A stretch of 56,974 nt of DNA, taken from NCBI GenBank assembly GCA_015660645.1, contig DQKS01000042.1:1-56974 (forward strand), written 5' to 3'. Origin of the DNA: Gammaproteobacteria bacterium (GTDB taxonomy: Bacteria > Pseudomonadota > Gammaproteobacteria > Magnimaribacterales > Magnimaribacteraceae). The first letter of the stretch is position 1, and every line of letters starts with the position of its first letter. The translations under genes were made by a program, and so were the position numbers. The notes below the pieces were generated by a model, which searched no databases, was not told where the DNA came from, and was given only the letters and a program-made list of their open reading frames with translations. Of the stretch, positions 29,580 to 38,332 are shown piece after piece.

Positions 29580-30428
29580 ATGAAGCCTTTCTCAATAGCA
29601 GCAGTTCAACTAAGCCTTGAATATACTAACAATTTTAATTTATTGGAAAGAAAAACAAGAGAGGTAGTAGCAAGGTTTCCTTGGGTTCAAATGGTTGTCT
29701 TAAGTGAATTGGCAGCAGGAGGAACAAGTCAGAATGTAGAACATTCTCTTGAAGAATACCTTCCAAAATTAAAGGAAATTTCTAACGAACTTAAAATTTG
29801 GTATGTCCCAGGTTCCTTTTATGACCACAAGGATGGTCGGATAACAAATGCAGCTCCAGTTATTTCTCCTGAAGGAAAATTAATTACTACTTGCACTAAA
29901 ATTTACCCTTTTTTGCCTTATGAGAAAGGCGTGTCGCCAGGCAATGAAGCATGTATTTTTGATGTACCTGGCGCCGGACGTTTTGGCATGCATATTTGTT
30001 ACGATTTATGGTTTCCTGAATCCAGTAGGGCTTTAGCCATGAATGGTGCTGAAGTAATTCTTCATCCAAGTCTAACCGACACCTGTGATCGCGATGTAGA
30101 AAAAGCGATGGCAAGAGCTACAGCTGCCCAACAACAATGTTATTACATAGACGTTAATGCTGGAGGTAATCAGGGATGTGGCCTCTCCATATGCGTAGGG
30201 CCCGATGGAGAAATTTTGCATGAGGCAAATATAGGCGATGAAATAATTCTTGTGGAAGTAGATTTTGAGAAGGTAAAAAGGTGCAGACAAAGAGGGCTAA
30301 AAGGACTTGGTCAGCCTCTTAAAAGTTTTAGAGATAACCCAAGTCCTTTTCTTTCTAATACTCAAAACCAGGACTATTTAGATTCACTGGGTAATTTAGA
30401 TATTCCTTCTAAGAATAAATCTATATAG
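29580..30428 (+). CDS. Carbon-nitrogen hydrolase (nitrilase superfamily)
   Basis: VLSELAAGG (Glu), TKIYPFLPYEKGVSPG (Lys), GMHICYDLWFPESSRALAMNGAEVILHPS (Cys). Confidence 0.93.
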   Translation: MKPFSIAAVQLSLEYTNNFNLLERKTREVVARFPWVQMVVLSELAAGGTSQNVEHSLEEYLPKLKEISNELKIWYVPGSFYDHKDGRITNAAPVISPEGKLITTCTKIYPFLPYEKGVSPGNEACIFDVPGAGRFGMHICYDLWFPESSRALAMNGAEVILHPSLTDTCDRDVEKAMARATAAQQQCYYIDVNAGGNQGCGLSICVGPDGEILHEANIGDEIILVEVDFEKVKRCRQRGLKGLGQPLKSFRDNPSPFLSNTQNQDYLDSLGNLDIPSKNKSI

Positions 30429-30535
30429 GAGTCCCGTCTTTGATCTCTAATAGGGATATTTTTGTATGCACTTATTTTCAGTTTTGTAGTGTGATTTCTT
30501 CTACCTTCAGTTAATATTTAGAAGCAGGAGAGCTT

Positions 30536-31357
30536 ATGTTTTTATTTATTTTCAGAACATTTTTATTTATTTTTCTTACAAGTATTTACAATATATCTGC
30601 TTCCGATATTCCTAAAGGACCTAATAATAAGCCTGATCTAAATGGCGTTTGGCAAGTGATGAACACTGCCAATTATAATCTAGAAGCTCATTCAGCAAGC
30701 GCCGCGCTTGATTTAGTTGAAGGACCAGTTGTTCCCATTCCTCATCCTAGTATTGTAGCTTTAGGAGCCGTAGGCGCTGTACCAGCAGGTCTTAGTGTAG
30801 TTGAAGGTGGAACCATACCTTATACAAAAAAAGCTCTGAAAAAGAGAAATAAGAATAAAGAAAATTGGCTAGAGCTTGATCCTGAAATTAAATGTTACTT
30901 ACCAGGTGTACCAAGAGCCACTTACATGCCTTATCCATTTCAAATTTTTCACAGCGAGAAGGCTATTTTCTTTGCTTACGAATATGCTGGAGCAGTAAGA
31001 AATATTTATCTAGATGACCCTGGAGAAGCACCTATTGATTCCTGGATGGGCCAATCTTGGGGGTTCTGGGAAGAAGATACTTTTATTGTAAAGGCTTCAG
31101 GATTTAATGATCAAACATGGTTTGATCGTTCAGGAAATTTTCATAGCGATAAATTGAAAGTAACTGAGCGGTTTACTCTATTAAATAATCATACAATGCA
31201 ATACGAAGCCATCATTGAAGATGAAGAGGTATTTACAAAACCTTGGAAAATTAAAATGAATTTATATAAAAGAATAGGAGAAGATTCTCAATTACAACAA
31301 TTCAAATGTGTTGAATTTGTAGAAGAGCTTTTATATGGAAAATGGCGTGCTAAATAA
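30536..31357 (+). CDS. Secreted protein, divergent member of a three-gene paralog set; function unknown
   Basis: Signal peptide; KPDLNGVWQ, DSWMGQSWGFWEEDTFIVKASGF, KVTERF, matching the two following genes. Confidence 0.75.
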   Translation: MFLFIFRTFLFIFLTSIYNISASDIPKGPNNKPDLNGVWQVMNTANYNLEAHSASAALDLVEGPVVPIPHPSIVALGAVGAVPAGLSVVEGGTIPYTKKALKKRNKNKENWLELDPEIKCYLPGVPRATYMPYPFQIFHSEKAIFFAYEYAGAVRNIYLDDPGEAPIDSWMGQSWGFWEEDTFIVKASGFNDQTWFDRSGNFHSDKLKVTERFTLLNNHTMQYEAIIEDEEVFTKPWKIKMNLYKRIGEDSQLQQFKCVEFVEELLYGKWRAK

Positions 31358-32333
31358 GACTCTAAAAGTTCTTTTAGGGGCATATTTAATCTCTTTATCT
31401 GCATTTACTCACTCAGAGTCTTATCAAACTACAAAGACTTGGTTTGGCGATCCTGATCTGCAAGGAATTTGGACGAATTCTACTTTAACAACATTGGAAC
31501 GTCCGGATAATTTTATAGCGCTTCAAGTTAATAAAAATGAAGCTAGAAAGGCTTCTGTAATTGCTTCGAAAGGAAGCGATGAATACGATAATTTTCTAAA
31601 GGAAGGAGAGACGCCAAAAGCAGGATTAGATGTAGGTGGGTACAATACTGCATGGATGGATCCAGGTACTGAGCTGATAAAAATTAATGGCGTCTACAGG
31701 TCATCTATAATTATTTCTCCAAAGAATGGTAAGTTGCCTTGGGATCAAAAAAAAAGAAGAGAATATTTTGCTAAAGATTATAGGAGAGGCTTTAAAAGAA
31801 CAGATCATCCGGAGTTAAGGGGGGTAGGAGAAAGGTGTATAGTTGGTTTTGGTTCATCGGCTGGGCCGCCAATGATGAATGTTCTTTATAACAATAATTA
31901 TCAAATAGTTCAGTCTCCAGGTTACGTAATGATAATGGCTGAAATGATACACGATTCAAGAATTATTAGACTAGAAGGTAGTCATTTACCAGAATTAATT
32001 GACCCTTGGATGGGTGATTCAATTGGCAGATGGGAAGGAGATACTTTAGTCGTAGAAACTAGAAATTTTAATTACCAACACATTCATAGGGCGGCATTAA
32101 GGCATTACTTTGCAATATCTAAGGATGCCAAGGTAACGGAATTTTTTAAACGAATATCTGATACTGAAATAATGTATCGTTTTAGTGTTGATGATCCTGA
32201 CTTATACAAGAGTTCTTGGCAGGGAGAAATGCCATTGAGATTACAAAAAGATCGTATTTATGAATACGCTTGTCATGAAGGGAATTATGCAATGGCAAAT
32301 ATCCTCGCAGGTGCCAGAGAAAAAGAGAAGTGA
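31335..32333 (+). CDS. Secreted protein, paralog 2; function unknown
   Basis: Signal peptide; TKTWFGDPDLQGIWTNSTLTTLERP, GERCIVGFGSSAGPPMMNVLYNN, EYACHEGNYAMANILAGAR. Confidence 0.85.
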   Translation: MENGVLNKTLKVLLGAYLISLSAFTHSESYQTTKTWFGDPDLQGIWTNSTLTTLERPDNFIALQVNKNEARKASVIASKGSDEYDNFLKEGETPKAGLDVGGYNTAWMDPGTELIKINGVYRSSIIISPKNGKLPWDQKKRREYFAKDYRRGFKRTDHPELRGVGERCIVGFGSSAGPPMMNVLYNNNYQIVQSPGYVMIMAEMIHDSRIIRLEGSHLPELIDPWMGDSIGRWEGDTLVVETRNFNYQHIHRAALRHYFAISKDAKVTEFFKRISDTEIMYRFSVDDPDLYKSSWQGEMPLRLQKDRIYEYACHEGNYAMANILAGAREKEK

Positions 32334-33313
32334 AAAAATATATTCAATTAATTTTAATTTCTTCTCTCGTGGGAATTGGAAACTTATATTCAGAAGAAAG
32401 CTGGAAGAATTCAAAAACTTGGTTTGGTGATCCAGATCTACAAGGAACTTGGACAAACGCAAGCTTAACAAATTTAGAAAGACCAGATTTTTATGACACA
32501 CTCGTTGTTAGTGAAAAACAAGCTGGTATAGCAAGAGAAATGTCTGATCAGTTTGTGCAAGCCGTAGATAACCCTTATGAAGAAGGAGAATCCCCGCAAG
32601 CAGGAGAAAATGTAGGCGGATACAATGTAGCTTGGATGGATCCTGGTACGGAGCTATTTAAAATAGACGGTCAATACAGAAGTTCAATTATAACTTACCC
32701 AGAAGATGGGCAGCTACCAAGGAGGTATACGCGTTGGGGCCTAGAAGCTTACGGCATCTATAAAATGTTTACTCAGGCTAACCACCCAGAAGAGAGAAGT
32801 TTAGGAGAAAGGTGTTTAGTTGGTTTTGGTTCTAGCGGCGGTCCGCCCATGTTAAATGTCCTCTACAATAATCACTACCAAATTGTACAATCTCCAGGGT
32901 ATGTGATGATCTTAGTGGAGATGAATCATGATGCTCGAATCATCAGGTTGGCATCCGATCATAATCCTAATAATATGAAACCCTGGTTAGGAGACTCCGT
33001 AGGTACTTGGGAAGGTAATACTTTGGTTGTTAAAACTATAAATCATCATCCTCAGCAGAAATTTAGAGCCGGTATAAGACATCAAATTTTAGTCATGGAA
33101 GATGCAGAAATTATAGAGCGCTTTACTAGGGTAGGCGATAATGAAATTCTATATGAGTTCGAAGTTGATGATAAAAGAGCTTATAAAGATACTTGGAAAG
33201 GGGAGATGCCTTTAAGAGCAGCGCAGGGCGAAATATATGAATACGCTTGCCACGAGGGCAATTATGCAATGGCAAATATTCTTGCAGGAGCAAGAGCAGA
33301 AGAAAGGAAATAA
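32330..33313 (+). CDS. Secreted protein, paralog 3; function unknown (GTG start)
   Basis: SKTWFGDPDLQGTWTNASLTNLERP, GERCLVGFGSSGGPPMLNVLYNN, EYACHEGNYAMANILAGAR; GTGA overlap with the previous gene. Confidence 0.85.
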   Translation: MKKYIQLILISSLVGIGNLYSEESWKNSKTWFGDPDLQGTWTNASLTNLERPDFYDTLVVSEKQAGIAREMSDQFVQAVDNPYEEGESPQAGENVGGYNVAWMDPGTELFKIDGQYRSSIITYPEDGQLPRRYTRWGLEAYGIYKMFTQANHPEERSLGERCLVGFGSSGGPPMLNVLYNNHYQIVQSPGYVMILVEMNHDARIIRLASDHNPNNMKPWLGDSVGTWEGNTLVVKTINHHPQQKFRAGIRHQILVMEDAEIIERFTRVGDNEILYEFEVDDKRAYKDTWKGEMPLRAAQGEIYEYACHEGNYAMANILAGARAEERK

Positions 33314-33315
33314 TT

Positions 33316-33756
33316 ATGGAAAAAATATTCAAAATCGTTGCGATATACTTTATTCTTATATTTGGTATGAGCACTTATTTAAGTTCTCATCATGCTTTTA
33401 CTGCAGAGTTTGATCCTAATGCTCCAATCAATATAACTGGCAAAGTTATAAAGGTTGAGTGGATTAATCCTCATGCCTGGGTCCATGTTGAAGTTAAAGA
33501 AGGTGGAAAAACTACAGTCTGGATGGTTGAAGGAGGTACTCCGAATACTTTAATAAGAAACGGCATAAACAAAAAAACAATTACGCCAGGAACTGTCATT
33601 GTAGTGAGAGGCTATCAGAGCAAAGGAAAGTTATGCCTACCAAGATGCATTGCTAATGGCAGGGATGTTACTTTTCCAGATGGTAGAAAAGTATTTATGG
33701 GCTCTTCTGGTACAGGAGCACCCAAAGACGGATCAGACCCTAGAGAAAGAAGATAA
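33316..33756 (+). CDS. DUF6152-like exported protein
   Basis: Signal peptide then SSHHAFTAEFDPNAPINITGKVIKVEWINPHAWVHVEV; ATG at 33316 rather than track start 33247. Confidence 0.8.
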   Translation: MEKIFKIVAIYFILIFGMSTYLSSHHAFTAEFDPNAPINITGKVIKVEWINPHAWVHVEVKEGGKTTVWMVEGGTPNTLIRNGINKKTITPGTVIVVRGYQSKGKLCLPRCIANGRDVTFPDGRKVFMGSSGTGAPKDGSDPRERR

Positions 33757-34205
33757 TGACTCTTTTCTCTCGAGGAATTAGTAAACTCAGCTTATTATTC
33801 CTTCTGCTGTTTATACCCTTTCTCTCTTTTTCTACTGAAGAAGATCATTCTGAGATACACGATTTGATGGCCCATTTACTTGATCCAGCAGCTGAAGCTA
33901 TATGGGATTCGGCAGGGTTTGTTATTACGGAAGAAGGAGAATTTAGTTTAGAACCCAAGAATCAAGAGGAATGGGATAAAGTGCTTTACGGCGCTAAGGT
34001 AATTTCTGAAAGCGCTTTTCTTCTTTCTAGACCTGAAATATCGAAGAATCGTAAGGCTTGGATTACTGTTTCTGGTTTATTGAAGGTAGTTGGTGATAAA
34101 GCCTTTGAAGCAGCTGAAAGGCAAGATGTTGAAGAGCTATTTAAAGTAGGCGCTGATTTGTATCAAGTGTGTGTGGCTTGTCATCAAACCTACATGAAAG
34201 ATTAA
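33756..34205 (+). CDS. Cytochrome c (c'-like, single C-terminal CxxCH)
   Basis: Signal peptide; LYQVCVACHQTYMKD at the C-terminus; HDLMAHLLDPAAEAIWDSAG. Confidence 0.85.
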   Translation: MTLFSRGISKLSLLFLLLFIPFLSFSTEEDHSEIHDLMAHLLDPAAEAIWDSAGFVITEEGEFSLEPKNQEEWDKVLYGAKVISESAFLLSRPEISKNRKAWITVSGLLKVVGDKAFEAAERQDVEELFKVGADLYQVCVACHQTYMKD

Positions 34206-34225
34206 AATAATCTGCCTATAATAAG

Positions 34226-34804
34226 ATGCTAAATTTTGTAGAGTGGCTAGCAACTACAAAGTGGAGTATTGCACTTCATGAATCCCTTTATTTATATCCT
34301 TGGATAGAATCATCGCATGTTCTATTTATCTGTTTTTTCTTTGGAACTTTAATATTCGTTGACCTCAGGTTGACTGGAAAAGTGTTTGGAGATCTCTCCA
34401 TAGCTGAAATGAACAAAAAAATATTACCTTTAACCATAATAGGCTTTTGTTTAATGAGCCTTACAGGATTACTTTTATTTTATGCCATACCTATTAGAAA
34501 TTATCAAAATATCTTTTTTAGAATAAAAATCTTCTTAATCTTAGTCGCTGGTTTAAATGCTCTTTTTTTTCACAAAAGAATGTCTAAAGAGGCAAAAAAT
34601 TGGGATAAAGACTCTCTCATACCAACTACTATGAAAGTAAGTGCAGTTGCCTCTTTGTTCATCTGGTCCTTGGTAATAATTTCGGGTCGGTTAATAGCTT
34701 ATAATTGGTTTGACTGTGACAGGCAACCGCAAACCGAATGGATCAATTTCTTAACAAGTTGTGTTGTTGAATATCAATTATATGAAGAAATAGATGGAAT
34801 CTAA
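34226..34804 (+). CDS. DUF6644-like 4-TM membrane protein (copy 1)
   Basis: YPWIESSHVLFICFFFGTLIFVDLRLTG...ALFFHKR...IISGRLIAYNW. Confidence 0.75.
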   Translation: MLNFVEWLATTKWSIALHESLYLYPWIESSHVLFICFFFGTLIFVDLRLTGKVFGDLSIAEMNKKILPLTIIGFCLMSLTGLLLFYAIPIRNYQNIFFRIKIFLILVAGLNALFFHKRMSKEAKNWDKDSLIPTTMKVSAVASLFIWSLVIISGRLIAYNWFDCDRQPQTEWINFLTSCVVEYQLYEEIDGI

Positions 34805-35270
34805 TCAAATAATAGAATTATTCTACTTTTTCGAAGATTCCTTCATAGGTCAATACATTAGGGATTCAACCTGGCTCTTTCCTATTATTGAATCTTTTCA
34901 TTTACTTGGTTTAGCCGTTTTAGGAGGATCAGTAGTTCTAGGTGATTTTAGATTGATGGGTTTTATCTTAAAGACGGAAAAAATTAGTTATGTGGTAAGG
35001 CAGACTAGAACGTGGTTTAAATTCGGGTTTTATTTATTAGTATTAACAGGTGTGCCTTTGTTCTTAAGTGAAGCTGTTAAGTGTTACTACAGCCGAGCTT
35101 TCTGGATCAAGATGGTTTGCCTTGTAATCGGAATAGCATTTACATTTTTAGTAAGAAATCCTTTAGTATTAAAAAATCAGGAAGGAAAGCTCATTCCTTT
35201 ATTAGGATTTTCTTCATTTTTTCTATGGACAGTAGTTGCTGCCTCTGGGAGGTGGATCGGATTTTCGTAG
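34794..35270 (+). CDS. DUF6644-like 4-TM membrane protein (copy 2)
   Basis: FPIIESFHLLGLAVLGGSVVLGDFRLMG...AASGRWIGFS; overlaps copy 1 by 11 bp. Confidence 0.75.
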   Translation: MESNQIIELFYFFEDSFIGQYIRDSTWLFPIIESFHLLGLAVLGGSVVLGDFRLMGFILKTEKISYVVRQTRTWFKFGFYLLVLTGVPLFLSEAVKCYYSRAFWIKMVCLVIGIAFTFLVRNPLVLKNQEGKLIPLLGFSSFFLWTVVAASGRWIGFS

Positions 35271-35382
35271 ATTTCAAAAAAAATGAGTGCTTATTCTTAT
35301 GACAAAAAGAAATTACTTTGTTGCTCATTACCAAAGATTAATTAAACTTTATAAACTGTTATTATTAAATTCATGAGAGTGA

Positions 35383-36822
<1,440 letters not shown>

Positions 36823-36926
36823 AAACAAATGATTAAAAAGGAAGAGGGTAAGTTTTCAAAGATTTTAACCATTATTTATTCTATTTGGTGGTAATACCTA
36901 TCGCTTAGATAAAATTTAACGTAAAT

Positions 36927-36954
36927 TAAGCCTTTTTTAACTACACAAGGCTTA
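36927..36954 (+). promoter_or_regulatory. Leader inverted repeat just upstream of the GPH transporter gene
   Basis: TAAGCCTT-N12-AAGGCTTA ends 9 bp before the ATG at 36964 and encloses the only AAGG in the SD region. Confidence 0.4.
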
Positions 36955-36963
36955 TAGATTCTC

Positions 36964-38328
36964 ATGTCTGAATCTTTTTCTAAAAAACTTAGTCTTAAAG
37001 TACGCTTGGGCTATGGTATAGGCGATACCGCTATCTGCTTTTACTGGAGTGGTGTTGGTTTTCTTCTGTTGTATTTCTATACTGATGTAGTTGGTATTTC
37101 ACCCATCCTAGCAGGATCAATTTTTATGATAGGAATGTTATGGGATGCTTTTACCGATCCTTTTATGGGGTATATGGCAGAAAGAACACGTACTAAGTGG
37201 GGCGTATACAGGCCTTATTTACTTTTTGGTAACATTCCCCTTGCTTTATCGTTTGTTCTTTTATTTTGGGTTCCTCCTTTCGATGGCCCGTTATTAATAG
37301 TTTCATTAATATTGATTAATATCTTACACAGAACGTGTTTTACAATTGTAAGTGTTCCATTTTCTTCTTTAACACCAAGGATTACCTCTGACAGTGAAGA
37401 AAGGACGAACTTAACTGGCTTTAGAATGTTGGGAGCTCAAACAGGCACTATCTTAATTACGTCTTTGGCCTTTCCGATAATATTTTTTGTTGGAGGTTCT
37501 GAAGGAGAAGCCAAAGGTTTTTTAGTAATGGCTGCTATAGCCGGTTTTGCCGCTTTAATAATCCAATCTATAACATTCATAACTGTAAAAGAACCTGCTA
37601 ATAGTAAAGGAATAGAAAGAGTCAGTGGAAGTCTCTATGACGCGTTAATTGCCGTCTCAAAGAATAAACCTTTCTGGCTAGTTTTTAGTGCCACTTTAAT
37701 TGTAGGAGTAACCACGCTTTTCTTTGGTAAAAGTTTAATTTACTACGTTAAATATGGATTAGACCTTCATGAACATCAAGGCACTGTCGCCTTTACCGGA
37801 TCAATAATAGGTTTTTTAAGTATTCCAGTTTGGTGGTTCATTTCAAATAAAATAGGTAAGCGCAAAACTTGGTTAATCTCTATGTCATTAACTTTTATTG
37901 CCTTTATTGCCTTTTATCTGTATCCAATTTCTACTTTGAATGAATTACTTGTCTTGGTTGCTTTATTGGGTATAGGCGCAGGAGCTAATGGAATACTTTT
38001 TTGGTCAATGCTACCTGATACTATCGAATATGGAGAAGTTAAAACTGGTATCAGGAGTGAGTCATCTTTATATGGCTTTATGACCTTTGCGCAAAAAGGA
38101 TCAATTGCCATTGCTGCTTCTATATACACTATAGCTTTGACCATAATAGGTTTTGTACCTGATGAAATTCAGACTGTTGAAACTATTACCTCTATGAAAT
38201 CAATCATGAGTCTAATACCTGCATTGGGAGTAGGACTAAGCATTGTATTTATTTATTTTTACCCTTTAGATTCTGAAACACATAAAAAGTTATTGTCAGA
38301 ATTGGAAGAACTGAATGCAGAGAGCTAG
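36964..38328 (+). CDS. MFS transporter, GPH (glycoside-pentoside-hexuronide:cation) family
   Basis: RLGYGIGDTAICFYW, WDAFTDPFMGYMAERTRTKWGVYRPYLLFG. Confidence 0.92.
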   Translation: MSESFSKKLSLKVRLGYGIGDTAICFYWSGVGFLLLYFYTDVVGISPILAGSIFMIGMLWDAFTDPFMGYMAERTRTKWGVYRPYLLFGNIPLALSFVLLFWVPPFDGPLLIVSLILINILHRTCFTIVSVPFSSLTPRITSDSEERTNLTGFRMLGAQTGTILITSLAFPIIFFVGGSEGEAKGFLVMAAIAGFAALIIQSITFITVKEPANSKGIERVSGSLYDALIAVSKNKPFWLVFSATLIVGVTTLFFGKSLIYYVKYGLDLHEHQGTVAFTGSIIGFLSIPVWWFISNKIGKRKTWLISMSLTFIAFIAFYLYPISTLNELLVLVALLGIGAGANGILFWSMLPDTIEYGEVKTGIRSESSLYGFMTFAQKGSIAIAASIYTIALTIIGFVPDEIQTVETITSMKSIMSLIPALGVGLSIVFIYFYPLDSETHKKLLSELEELNAES

Positions 38329-38332
38329 TTAG

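Noticed and set aside
31335-33313. Large direct repeat or recent transposition-type duplication
   Set aside because: The two paralogs are diverged across most of their length; only short motif segments are near-identical in DNA, consistent with an old gene duplication under selection.
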